Positions 7,368 to 14,600 of a DNA stretch of 18,539 nt are shown one piece after another (position 1 is the stretch's first letter; each line of letters begins with the position of its first letter). The DNA is taken from NCBI GenBank assembly GCA_038251315.1, contig JBBSBK010000076.1:1-18539 (forward strand). The letters are read 5' to 3'. Origin of the DNA: JBBKXP01 sp038251315. GTDB lineage: Bacteria; Pseudomonadota; Alphaproteobacteria; Rhodobacterales; Rhodobacteraceae. The notes under the pieces are model-generated. The model saw only the letters and a program-made list of their open reading frames with translations, was not told where the DNA came from and did not search any database. The position numbers and the translations under genes are program-made.

Positions 7368-7822
7368 CAGTCCTCCCCCCTTACCAAGGTAAAGAAATCG
7401 ACCTTGGTGGTGGCCGCTTTAGCAGCCCGATCGGTCTTGCGTTGGGTCATCGCCAGACGCAATTGCTCCAGGAGGCCTGACTCAATAGCCTCTGCGGACC
7501 CTGTTTGCATCAGTGCATCGACCAGTGCAGCCTGCAGCGCGTGGTCCTTGCCCCTGCCTTGCACATAGCCGTGCCCGACGGTGCCATCCGAAAGCTTTAC
7601 CGACGCGCGGGTGACGGTCATCTCACCCAGATTGAAAGCTGCGCCAACCGCCCCGGCCCTGCCTCGGACCATGACGCCGCCGATTTCGGGCGCGCGTAAA
7701 AGTGTGTAGACGGGATCAACATTCAATCCGGCCCAAAGTCGCGCGACTTCGGCAGCCGGAGACTTTGCCAACAAACCCAGCCAACCTTTGCGGGCGGTGT
7801 CTGGCTCGGTCATTACATTCAT
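7367..7822 (-). CDS. phnG: PhnG, C-P lyase core subunit (first gene of the core operon)
   Basis: This 151-aa protein is PhnG, the small core subunit that supports ribosyl transfer together with PhnH and PhnI. Recognisable features are GWLGLLAKSP at the N-terminus, LRAPEIGGVMVRGRAGAVGA in the middle and the family stretch FNLGEMTVTRASVKL followed by GHGYVQGR. It is the first gene of the leftward core operon. The ATG at 7822 is chosen because AAAGG lies 7 nt upstream; a second ATG three codons in is possible. The upstream gap holds the promoter (7860-7888) and candidate operator (7840-7859), and the divergent neighbour is phnF. Confidence 0.93.
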   Translation of the reverse strand: MNVMTEPDTARKGWLGLLAKSPAAEVARLWAGLNVDPVYTLLRAPEIGGVMVRGRAGAVGAAFNLGEMTVTRASVKLSDGTVGHGYVQGRGKDHALQAALVDALMQTGSAEAIESGLLEQLRLAMTQRKTDRAAKAATTKVDFFTLVRGED

Positions 7823-7839
7823 CTCGACACCTTTCTAAG

Positions 7840-7859
7840 TTTTCTATACAACTAGACAA
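7840..7859. promoter_or_regulatory. Candidate PhnF operator at the phnG start point
   Basis: On the minus strand the site reads TTGTCTAGTTGTATAGAAAA. It can be read as two tandem TTGT(C/A)TAG units 8 nt apart, or as a partial palindrome TCTA-N6-TAGA. The part TTGTATAGAAAA matches 9 of 12 positions of the TGGTATAGACCA site I recall for mycobacterial PhnF and resembles other HutC-type GntR operators. It sits directly downstream of the phnG -10 element, where a bound repressor would block initiation, and between divergent phnG and phnF, so one site could control both. Assignment to PhnF is inference. Confidence 0.5.
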
Positions 7860-7888
7860 ATCATACCCAAGAACCACCCACCTGCCAA
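7860..7888 (-). promoter_or_regulatory. Sigma70-type promoter of the phnGHIJK-corA-LN operon
   Basis: On the minus strand TTGGCA (7883-7888) and TATGAT (7860-7865) are separated by exactly 17 nt. The -10 matches five of six consensus bases. The expected start is near 7853, giving a leader of about 30 nt before the phnG ATG. The candidate PhnF operator overlaps this start. A weak Pho-box-like stretch at 7899-7916 is too far upstream of the -35 to be convincing. Confidence 0.6.
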
Positions 7889-7914
7889 TCCCCCCGGTGT
7901 GAAGTTTTGATGAC

Positions 7915-8628
7915 ATGACCTCCCGCACCCCGATCTGGAAAGCGATTGCTACCTCATTGCGGAGCGATATTGCTGAAGGGCTCTATGGACCGGGCCAGAA
8001 GCTTCCGACAGAATCCACGCTTGCTGCCCGCTTTGGTGTCAATCGTCATACCGTGCGCCACGGGTTGGCCGCCTTGGCCGAGGAAGGGTTGGTGCATACC
8101 AGACGCGGGGCCGGGGTGTTTGTGACCTGGATGCCCACCGACTATCCAATAGGCCGAAGGGTGCGGTTTCACCAGAACCTCAAGGCCGCAGGACGGACGC
8201 CCGCCAAAACCGTTCTTTTGTTGGAAACGCGCACCGGGCATGCCTCCGAACGTCAGTCCCTTAACCTGTCGGAAGCGGCGCAAGTTCATGTCTTTGAAGG
8301 TCTGTCGCTTTCTGACAATCGGCCTATTGCCCTGTTTCGCAGCGTTTTTTCCGCCGAACGGTTTCCATCATTGTTGACCCATCTGGCCGCCAACCCATCG
8401 GTCACGGACGCACTTTTACAGTGTGGCCTGTCCGATTTCACTCGCGCGGCAACCCGTATGAATGCCAAGCTCGCGACGGCCACTCAGGCTCTGCATCTGC
8501 AAATCGCGGAAAACGCGCCGATTTTGCGGACGATCGGCATCAACGTCGACCCGAACGGTATCCCGATCGAAGTCGGACGGACATGGTTCGCCGGAGACAG
8601 GGTGACCCTTACGCTGGGCGATACGTAG
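7915..8628 (+). CDS. phnF: PhnF, GntR/HutC-family transcriptional regulator of phosphonate genes
   Basis: This 237-aa regulator has an N-terminal GntR winged helix (about residues 8-70, with GQKLPTESTLAARFGVNRHTVRHGL and the wing RRGAGVFV). A C-terminal UTRA effector domain follows (about 90-230, with the R-x-x-F-x-A-E-R-F segment near 142-149). Such regulators usually repress the divergent operon and release DNA on binding a phosphonate, phosphate or pathway intermediate. Genome position opposite phnG supports PhnF. The start at 7915 is the only plausible one: an ATG five bases earlier meets an immediate stop. Its ribosome-binding site is weak. phnM2 follows 67 nt downstream on the same strand and may be cotranscribed. 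The effector cannot be told from sequence. Confidence 0.9.
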   Translation: MTSRTPIWKAIATSLRSDIAEGLYGPGQKLPTESTLAARFGVNRHTVRHGLAALAEEGLVHTRRGAGVFVTWMPTDYPIGRRVRFHQNLKAAGRTPAKTVLLLETRTGHASERQSLNLSEAAQVHVFEGLSLSDNRPIALFRSVFSAERFPSLLTHLAANPSVTDALLQCGLSDFTRAATRMNAKLATATQALHLQIAENAPILRTIGINVDPNGIPIEVGRTWFAGDRVTLTLGDT

Positions 8629-8695
8629 AGCGTCATGGTGTTGATACATAGAAAAGCTATCAGCAGCCGAAACCTAATTGGGTTGAACAGGTCCG

Positions 8696-9886
8696 ATGAC
8701 ACTTCTTCAGAATATGCGCTTTTCTGGTATGCAAATCCTGCGCGACGACGCGCTGGTGTCGGGCGATTTGGCCATTGTGGCAGGACACCTTTCGGATCAG
8801 CGTCAGGGGCCGCAGGACCGGCACATCGACCTTTCCGGTTACTGGGTTCTACCCGGCATCATCGATTTGCATGGTGATGCATTCGAACGGCACCTTGCCC
8901 CACGCCCGACTGCCCCTTTTCCAAGCCATATCGGCCTCCAGTCGGTCGACCGTGATGCGGCGGCGAATGGTGTGACAACCGCTTGGATGGCACAAAGCTG
9001 GTCGTGGGAGGGCGGCAGCCGGGGGCCGGATTTTGCCGAAACGTTCATGGAAGATTTGGCTGCATATCGCCCGAAGGCGTTGACCGATCTGCGCATCCAA
9101 TTGCGCTGCGAGACCCACACGGTCGAGACAGCCGAGCGACTGATTGCCGCCGTATGCAAACACGGGATCGACTATGTGGTTTTCAACGACCACATCGGTG
9201 AGGCGCTGCAGATGATCGTCTCTGACCGCGAGGCGCTGGCGGTTTGGGGCAAGCGCGCTGGCCGCGATCTGGCGGCCCATATCCAGTTGGTGCACGATAC
9301 GAAAGCCAAGGAACCAGCAGTGCCGCGCTATCTGTGCAACCTGGCCACGGCCTTTGACGACCTTGGCGTCAAGTTTGGCAGCCATGATGACCCCGACGCG
9401 GCGACGCGCGATTATTACAGCATGATCGGCGCACGGATCTGCGAGTTTCCGACCTCCGTTTCGCCGGGCCAGGTGGCGCTGGCAAATGGCGAGCCGGTTT
9501 TGATGGGCGCGCCCAATGTGGTGCGGGGCGGATCGCAATCCGGCAATATTTCCGCCGTTACCCTGATCAGGCAAGGCCTGTGTGATGCGCTGGTATCCGA
9601 CTATCATTACCCATCGCTGGCGCAGGCCGCCTTTCGCCTGGCGGACGACGGCATCCTGTCGTTTGGCAAAGCCTGGCAGATGATCTCGACCGCGCCCGCG
9701 CGGATCATGGGATTGAAGGATCGCGGGATCATCGCCGAAGGTCGGCGTGCCGATCTGGTGATCTGCAACTTCGAAACCCGTCAGATCGAAGGCACACTTG
9801 TCGGCGGCAGGTGGTCGTTCCTGTGTGGCGCGCTGGCTGATCGTCTGGCCCATGGGCATACGCAGATTACCCTCGCCGCCGAGTAG
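8696..9886 (+). CDS. phnM: Second, diverged PhnM-like amidohydrolase
   Basis: This 396-aa protein aligns with PhnM end to end: GIIDLHGDAFERHLAPRP (H59, D61), LRCE (E139), NDH (D165, H166), GSHDD (229-232), MGAPNVVRGGSQSGN and VSDY (D302). Metal-ligand positions are kept, so it should be active. It is a distant paralogue of the 59-1204 copy: HTD has become HGD, HLRAE has become QLRCE, DHTPGQ has become DHIGEA and SDYVPS has become SDYHYPS. PhnM diphosphatase activity, perhaps on another ribose-triphosphate phosphonate, is the conservative reading, but specificity is open. The start at 8696 has AGG 4 nt upstream. It follows phnF on the same strand and abuts the hexapeptide transferase gene with no spacer. 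Confidence 0.88.
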   Translation: MTLLQNMRFSGMQILRDDALVSGDLAIVAGHLSDQRQGPQDRHIDLSGYWVLPGIIDLHGDAFERHLAPRPTAPFPSHIGLQSVDRDAAANGVTTAWMAQSWSWEGGSRGPDFAETFMEDLAAYRPKALTDLRIQLRCETHTVETAERLIAAVCKHGIDYVVFNDHIGEALQMIVSDREALAVWGKRAGRDLAAHIQLVHDTKAKEPAVPRYLCNLATAFDDLGVKFGSHDDPDAATRDYYSMIGARICEFPTSVSPGQVALANGEPVLMGAPNVVRGGSQSGNISAVTLIRQGLCDALVSDYHYPSLAQAAFRLADDGILSFGKAWQMISTAPARIMGLKDRGIIAEGRRADLVICNFETRQIEGTLVGGRWSFLCGALADRLAHGHTQITLAAE

Positions 9887-10501
9887 CTATTCATAACGTT
9901 CCAAGAAAGCTTGCGCCGACAGGGTGCGAAAGTCGTCCAGTGCGGCATGCAGCCGGTCATGCGACCAATTCCACCACGCAAGCGTCATCAGACGATCCGC
10001 GGTATCAGTTGCAAACCGAGCGCGCAGCGGAACCGCAGGAATGCCCGCGACGATCATGTAGGGCGGGACGTCTTTGGTGACGATTGCGCCGCCAGCTACG
10101 ACCGCACCGTGGCCAATCGTGACCTCGGGGCGGACCTGCGCGCCATGCCCGATCCATGTGTCGTGCCCGATCACGGCCCGCCGCGTGCGTCGGTGCGCGA
10201 ACCATTTGGCATCGTCATCTGCACCGTCGAAGTAGTCCGCCGAACGATAGTGAAAGTGATGCAGGCTGGCCTTGTCCATTGGGTGGTCTGTGGCCCCGAC
10301 CCGGACATAGGCAGCGATGTTGGCGAACTTGCCCACGGTGGCATTGGCGATATCGGCGTATCGGTCGCAATAGGCGTAGTCGTCAAAGTGGCAGTGGGCC
10401 AATCGGCTGCCACGTCCGATTTCGACATATCGGCCGAATGTGGCATCGCTTACCTCGCAGTCAGGCTGGATAAATGGGACATCTGCTTTCAGCCGCGCCA
10501 T
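9887..10501 (-). CDS. Phosphonate-operon hexapeptide-repeat (left-handed beta-helix) acyltransferase
   Basis: This 204-aa protein is a transferase of the hexapeptide type, of the subfamily found with phn genes. Isoleucine/valine-led turns are seen at VSDATFGRYVEIG, ANATVGKFANIAAYVRVGATDH and RAVIGHDTWIGHGAQVRPEVTIGHGAVVAGGAIVTKDVPPYMIVAGIPA, ending with the typical PA.P.R element. H in GATDHPMD is the likely catalytic histidine of the xenobiotic-acetyltransferase-like group. It is the last gene of the uptake operon and its start shares one base with the phnE stop. A role in acetylating an aminoalkylphosphonate, in place of PhnO, is possible but not shown by sequence. Its stop codon directly abuts that of convergent phnM2 (TAG then CTA). 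Confidence 0.85.
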   Translation of the reverse strand: MARLKADVPFIQPDCEVSDATFGRYVEIGRGSRLAHCHFDDYAYCDRYADIANATVGKFANIAAYVRVGATDHPMDKASLHHFHYRSADYFDGADDDAKWFAHRRTRRAVIGHDTWIGHGAQVRPEVTIGHGAVVAGGAIVTKDVPPYMIVAGIPAVPLRARFATDTADRLMTLAWWNWSHDRLHAALDDFRTLSAQAFLERYE

Positions 10502-11829
10502 CAGTGTCCGCCCTCGTCCCCTTTAATCAATCGACGTCTCAGCCAGCCTGAAAAGGTATCCATCAGCATGACCATCAGCACAATGAGGATGATATAGTAG
10601 GTGACTTCTTCCCAATCCTTTTGGGTTTGCATCGCCTGGGTCAGCAGCAGACCGATACCCCCGCCCGTGATCGCGCCGATGATCGTGGCACTGCGGGTGT
10701 TGGATTCAAGGAAATAGAGAACTTGGCTCAGCAGGATCGGGGTGATTTGCGGAATGACGCCAAATCGGTAGCGTTGCAATGGCTTGGCCCCGGTCGAGGT
10801 GATCCCCTCGATCTGCCTGTCGTCAACGTTCTCCAGCGCCTCCGAGAAGATCTTGCCGAAGGTGCCCGAGTCGGTCACCAGGATCGCCAGCGCCCCGGTC
10901 AGCGGGCCGGGCCCGAAGGCCCGGCTTAGCACGATGGTCCAGATCAGCGCGTCGACGCCTCGGACGAAATCGAATAACCGCCGCACGCCGAACCGGGCCG
11001 CCCGCGCGGGGGTAAAGTTCCGTGCCGCCACAAAGGCGAGCGGCAGCGCGATGAGCGCTGCGCCGAAGGTGCCGAGGAAGGCCATCAGAATCGTTTCGGA
11101 AATCGCCCAAGCCGTATCTCCGTGCCGCCAGACTGGGTTGGCCCAGAAATCCTGCCACATGCCGACGACGTTTGACCGTGCCGGGTCCAACTGCGACCCG
11201 GTCAAAAGCGACAGGAACCCATGCGCGTAATAGGGGCTGTCGAGCGTGAACCAGAACATTTCCCACCCGAAAAAATAGCGAAAGACTTCGGTCTTTGAGC
11301 GCGTCAGGGTCAGCCGCCCGGTATCGGTGGTGATCGCGACACGGGTACTGCTGGCGTTAATCCAGTCAGGGTTCGGTTCGGCGATATTCGTGGTGATCCG
11401 ACCGCCGCCAAGCTGCATGTCGATCACGCCATAGCCCGGCAAGTCGTAGGTCACGCGGTTGTCGGGCAAGAATGTGACGGTCTGACCACGGCCCATGTCG
11501 ATCACGGTCGTCGCGCCCGCAGGGCTGATCCAATCGGGTGGTGCGTCGGCGGGATAGGTTCCCTTGCGCTCCCCTTCGATAGCGACGGTCAGATCCCCGG
11601 AACGGTTGTCGCGACTGACGTGCGTCTTGTAGCTGTAGCTGTCCGAGATCAGCGTCATCGCGTTATCAAGCCGAAGGCGTTGCGTCAGCCCGGCGATGTC
11701 AAAGGCAAAGAAGACATAGACGAAATAGGCCAGAATCACGGCAGGCACCACTATTGCGATCAGGCGCTTGCGACGAATCAATCCCACGGCCTGCGAATTC
11801 AGGTCGCCAGTGGCAATCGTCGCGGTCAT
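10501..11829 (-). CDS. phnE: PhnE2, phosphonate ABC transporter permease with large extracytoplasmic insertion
   Basis: This 442-aa permease has a first membrane segment at about residues 23-43. A soluble, beta-rich stretch of about 140 residues (about 45-185) follows, and then the transport core from about 240 to 430. The EAA-type coupling loop for the ATPase is SEALENVDDRQIEGITSTGAKPLQRYRFGVIPQ (positions 329-361, key residues E330, G342, G347). The C-terminus is basic (RRRLIKG). Compared with its 288-aa partner it is about 150 residues longer, all in the segment after the first helix, which should be periplasmic. Such long second PhnE proteins occur in alphaproteobacteria. The start overlaps the PhnE1 stop by 4 nt (ATGA). 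Partner of PhnC and PhnD. Confidence 0.92.
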   Translation of the reverse strand: MTATIATGDLNSQAVGLIRRKRLIAIVVPAVILAYFVYVFFAFDIAGLTQRLRLDNAMTLISDSYSYKTHVSRDNRSGDLTVAIEGERKGTYPADAPPDWISPAGATTVIDMGRGQTVTFLPDNRVTYDLPGYGVIDMQLGGGRITTNIAEPNPDWINASSTRVAITTDTGRLTLTRSKTEVFRYFFGWEMFWFTLDSPYYAHGFLSLLTGSQLDPARSNVVGMWQDFWANPVWRHGDTAWAISETILMAFLGTFGAALIALPLAFVAARNFTPARAARFGVRRLFDFVRGVDALIWTIVLSRAFGPGPLTGALAILVTDSGTFGKIFSEALENVDDRQIEGITSTGAKPLQRYRFGVIPQITPILLSQVLYFLESNTRSATIIGAITGGGIGLLLTQAMQTQKDWEEVTYYIILIVLMVMLMDTFSGWLRRRLIKGDEGGH

Positions 11830-12692
11830 AAGGCGGCCCCTTTCGTCAGGCGATTGCGAAAGTGCGAGGAAACCTGATCGACGACCATGATCGTGGCAAA
11901 GAGCAACAGGAAGATTGCCGCCGCCTCGTCGAACTTGCCCATGCCCCAGGACATCGAATTCTTCAGTTCATAGCCTATCCCGCCCGCGCCCACGAACCCC
12001 AGGATGGCCGAAGCGCGGATATTGATTTCAAAGCGCAGGAGCGCGTAGCTCAGGTAATTTGGCGCAACTTGCGGTATAACGCCCAGCCACATCCGCTGGA
12101 ACCACGACGCACCGACCGAATGCAGCCCTTCGACTGGATTGAGCGAGGCGTTTTCGTTCACTTCAGAGAAAAGTTTGCCCAGCGCTCCGCCGGTGTGGAA
12201 CGCGATTGCGACCACCGCGGGCACTGGTCCGCCACCCATCATGTAGATAAGAACCAGTGCGATGACGATTTCGGGAACCGCTCGCATCACGTCCATCGCC
12301 CGCCGGAACACCGGGACCAGTGCAGGCCAGAGAGCCATGCCGCGCGTTGCAAGCAATGAGAACACCAGCCCGATCAAAGACCCGATCAGCGTCGAGACGG
12401 CGGCGATGTTGATGGTTTCTATAAGCGCGGGGAAAAAGTGGACAATGTGAGTGGGCAGTTGTGCCCGCTTCGCCCAAGCCTCGGTCACGACCGCATAAGG
12501 AAAGTCGAAGATGTTGTGCAGACCGTCCCAAAAGCCGCCAGCGTTTCTGGCATCGGCAACTTCGAACCCCGATACCATGAGGACCACGAACACCATAAGG
12601 GTGATGCCGGAATAGAGCCGCTTGCGGCGGACCTGCGCCATGTAGCTGGCGCGGAACTCAATAGGCTCGTGGCCGGCGGTCATGTCGGTCAT
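11826..12692 (-). CDS. phnE: PhnE1, phosphonate ABC transporter permease
   Basis: This 288-aa inner-membrane permease pairs with PhnE2 to form the phosphonate channel. A first membrane helix lies at about 27-43 and further helices at about 93-115, 140-165 and 255-272. The ATPase-coupling loop is SEVNENASLNPVEGLHSVGASWFQRMWLGVIPQ (176-208, with E177, G189, G194). GFVGAGGIGYEL near 232-243 is typical of PhnE and related permeases. GAGG at 9 nt before the ATG at 12692 supports the start. Between it and phnD lies a strong hairpin (12714-12740) that could lower permease expression relative to the binding protein. Confidence 0.94.
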   Translation of the reverse strand: MTDMTAGHEPIEFRASYMAQVRRKRLYSGITLMVFVVLMVSGFEVADARNAGGFWDGLHNIFDFPYAVVTEAWAKRAQLPTHIVHFFPALIETINIAAVSTLIGSLIGLVFSLLATRGMALWPALVPVFRRAMDVMRAVPEIVIALVLIYMMGGGPVPAVVAIAFHTGGALGKLFSEVNENASLNPVEGLHSVGASWFQRMWLGVIPQVAPNYLSYALLRFEINIRASAILGFVGAGGIGYELKNSMSWGMGKFDEAAAIFLLLFATIMVVDQVSSHFRNRLTKGAAL

Positions 12693-12713
12693 GTGGGACC
12701 TCGAAAATGAATA

Positions 12714-12740
12714 GCGGGCCCCGGAATGTCCGGAGCCCGC
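12714..12740 (-). other. Intercistronic hairpin between phnD and phnE1
   Basis: Arms GCGGGC (12714-12719) and GCCCGC (12735-12740), then CCGGA (12721-12725) and TCCGG (12729-12733), pair with a single C-A mismatch and a 3-nt loop. The 27-nt GC-rich hairpin sits 14 nt after the phnD stop. The following minus-strand sequence is only mildly T-rich. The position after a binding-protein gene and before permease genes fits a 3' stabiliser or partial terminator that keeps PhnD more abundant than the membrane subunits. Confidence 0.65.
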
Positions 12741-12754
12741 GAAGGATCGAAAAT

Positions 12755-13660
12755 TCAGTTGGACTGTGCTCTGCGCACGGCAACAATCGTGTCGTAGAAT
12801 GAAGCGTCGATCGGAACGAACCCGGCGGTATCACCGGCGGCGACGCCGTAAGCGCAGTCTGCGTCCTTTTCGTGCAGACCTTGCACGAGGTCGATCATGA
12901 TCGTCTTGACCTCTTCGGGCAGTGCGTTTCGCACGACCACGGGACCCTCGGGGATCGGTTTGGAGATCCAGATCTGCACCAAGTCATTCATGTCGACGAG
13001 GCCCGCGTCCACGGCCTTGCGCAGGGCGCCGGAGTTATAGCCATCTTCCCAGTTGCCGAGGCCATCAGCCCAGGTGACGCCACCGTCGATGTCGCCGTTG
13101 TTGACGGCAACGATCGTTTGCTCATGGCCGCCGGTAAACACGACGTCCGTGAAATATTCGCCGGGAGTCACGGAATAGCCTTCCTCGGGCAATTCGACCG
13201 AGGGGATCAGGAAGCCCGAGGTCGAGTTCGGATCACCAAAGCCCAGAACGTGGTCTTTCAAGTCGGCCATGGAAGTATAACCACTGTCTTTGCGGGCAAT
13301 CCCGATCGAATGATAGGTATAAGATCCATCCAGGTTGGCCTTGACCAGCACGGGGGTCACGGCCTCGGGGTCTTGGACAAAGACGCCGGCGTAAGACGAG
13401 GCACCCAGCCACGCCATGTCAATGGTGCCGCCCAGCAGGCCCTGCATGACGCCGTTGTAGTCAGCGGGGGCAAACAGGCGGACGGGGACGCCAAGGGCCT
13501 CTTCGGCGTAGGCACGCAGGCACTCGTTCGAGGTCAGACGGTCCTGGGCGTTTTCGCCACCCAAAAGGCCGATGCGGAATTCGGTGATCCCGTGGGCTTC
13601 GGCATGGGCCATCGAACCCAAGGCCGTGATCATCAAGGCTGCTGCAACGATTGTCTTCAT
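12755..13660 (-). CDS. phnD: PhnD, periplasmic phosphonate-binding protein
   Basis: This 301-aa substrate-binding protein has a clear Sec signal (MKTIVAAALMITALGSMAHA, cleavage likely after A20). The mature protein shows the PhnD features: FRIGLLGGENA at the start, PADYNGVMQGLLGGTIDMAWLGASSY for the first lobe, and FGDPNSTSGFLIP (141-153), whose S-T-S-G turn is expected to hold the phosphonate group. A later GGVTWADG segment contributes to the second lobe. The open frame extends upstream to 13945, but that part lies within phnC and is nonsense. The ATG at 13660 begins the signal peptide and has a purine-rich AGAGAG stretch upstream. phnC ends 61 nt before it and I see no regulatory signal in that gap. 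Confidence 0.95.
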   Translation of the reverse strand: MKTIVAAALMITALGSMAHAEAHGITEFRIGLLGGENAQDRLTSNECLRAYAEEALGVPVRLFAPADYNGVMQGLLGGTIDMAWLGASSYAGVFVQDPEAVTPVLVKANLDGSYTYHSIGIARKDSGYTSMADLKDHVLGFGDPNSTSGFLIPSVELPEEGYSVTPGEYFTDVVFTGGHEQTIVAVNNGDIDGGVTWADGLGNWEDGYNSGALRKAVDAGLVDMNDLVQIWISKPIPEGPVVVRNALPEEVKTIMIDLVQGLHEKDADCAYGVAAGDTAGFVPIDASFYDTIVAVRRAQSN

Positions 13661-13721
13661 TTTCTGTCTCTCTCTTTGGAAAAGCACCCGACGTTGGGGC
13701 GCGGGGGTAAAGTGGGAAGGG

Positions 13722-14540
13722 CTATTGCGCCGCGACACGGGCCGCTGTTTCGAGACCGTCATCGAGCGTTTCAATCTCGGTCGAGGTTGCCGCTTCCGAA
13801 AAGCTGGCGTCGGCGCCGTAGATGTCGCGCGCAACACCCGTCGTGAGTTGATCTGGTGTGCCGTCAAACACGATCTTGCCATCGCGCATGCCGATGACGC
13901 GGTCGCAATAGCGCCGCGCCGTATCCAGCGTGTGCAAATTGGCAATTACCATCCGGTCGTCCTGTTGGTGAATATCTCGCAGGGACTGCATGACAATCTG
14001 TGCGTTCATCGGATCGAGTGAGGCGATAGGCTCGTCAGCCAGAATGATCCGTGGGTCTTGCATCAGGGCCCTCGCAATGGCCACGCGTTGCTGCTGGCCG
14101 CCCGACAGGGCCTCGGACCGCTTGGCCGCGTGTTCGGCGATGCCAAGACGTTCAAGAATATCGATGGCGCGGTGGATGTCCTCGTCGGGGTAAAGATTGA
14201 ACATCGTTGCCATGGTCGACCGGCGGTTCAGCGTTCCGTGCAAAACATTCGAAACCACATCCATCCGCGGGACAAGGTTGAATTGCTGAAAGATCATGGA
14301 ACACTGCGACTGCCAACTGCGCATGGCAGCGCCGCGCAGTTCGGTCACGTTCAGGCCGTCGCAGGTAATCACACCCGAAGTTGCATCTGTCAGCCGGTTC
14401 AGCATTCGCAGCAGCGTTGATTTCCCGGCGCCTGACCGTCCAATGACGCCGATCATCATCGGCTTGTCGACGACGAAACTCACCGCATCAACGGCTGTAT
14501 TCGCGCCAAAGGTCCTTGTGATCTTGTCAACTCGCAGCAT
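13722..14540 (-). CDS. phnC: PhnC, phosphonate ABC transporter ATPase
   Basis: This 272-aa ATPase drives phosphonate import. Walker A GRSGAGKST is at residues 34-42, the Q-loop is in MIFQQFNLVPR, the signature is LSGGQQQR, Walker B is IILADEP and the H-loop is NLHTLD. The C-terminal tail (about 35 residues, rich in E, D, A and T) goes beyond the ATPase fold and looks disordered. An open frame reaches 14651, but the ATG at 14540 (MLRVDKITRTFG) fits the family start and has GGGGGA 6-7 nt upstream. It is the first gene of the leftward uptake operon. The 277-nt gap upstream holds a candidate Pho box. Confidence 0.95.
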   Translation of the reverse strand: MLRVDKITRTFGANTAVDAVSFVVDKPMMIGVIGRSGAGKSTLLRMLNRLTDATSGVITCDGLNVTELRGAAMRSWQSQCSMIFQQFNLVPRMDVVSNVLHGTLNRRSTMATMFNLYPDEDIHRAIDILERLGIAEHAAKRSEALSGGQQQRVAIARALMQDPRIILADEPIASLDPMNAQIVMQSLRDIHQQDDRMVIANLHTLDTARRYCDRVIGMRDGKIVFDGTPDQLTTGVARDIYGADASFSEAATSTEIETLDDGLETAARVAAQ

Positions 14541-14600
14541 GGTGATCCCCCGTCTTGATGCTTGGTTAGTCATCCCGCGATTCACAATTGTGTAGGTTTT

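Noticed and set aside
7899..7916. Pho-box-like ATGTCAT-CAAA-ACTTCAC upstream of phnG
   Set aside because: Second half matches only four of seven, it overlaps the phnF start codon and lies too far upstream of the -35 element.
8653..8673. Short inverted repeat TGATA...TATCA between phnF and phnM2
   Set aside because: Only 5-bp arms with an 11-nt loop; not enough to call an operator or hairpin.
8849..9859. 336-aa minus-strand frame opposite phnM2
   Set aside because: Antisense shadow; phnM2 has clear family motifs along the whole length.
12872..13846. 324-aa plus-strand frame opposite phnD
   Set aside because: Antisense shadow of phnD; no ribosome-binding site or domain.
13661..13945. N-terminal extension of PhnD into phnC
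   Set aside because: The extension is arginine-rich nonsense inside the phnC gene, and the signal peptide starts at 13660.
14583..14592. Perfect palindrome CACAATTGTG upstream of phnC
   Set aside because: Only 10 bp, no second copy found in the window, and no regulator to link to it; could be chance.
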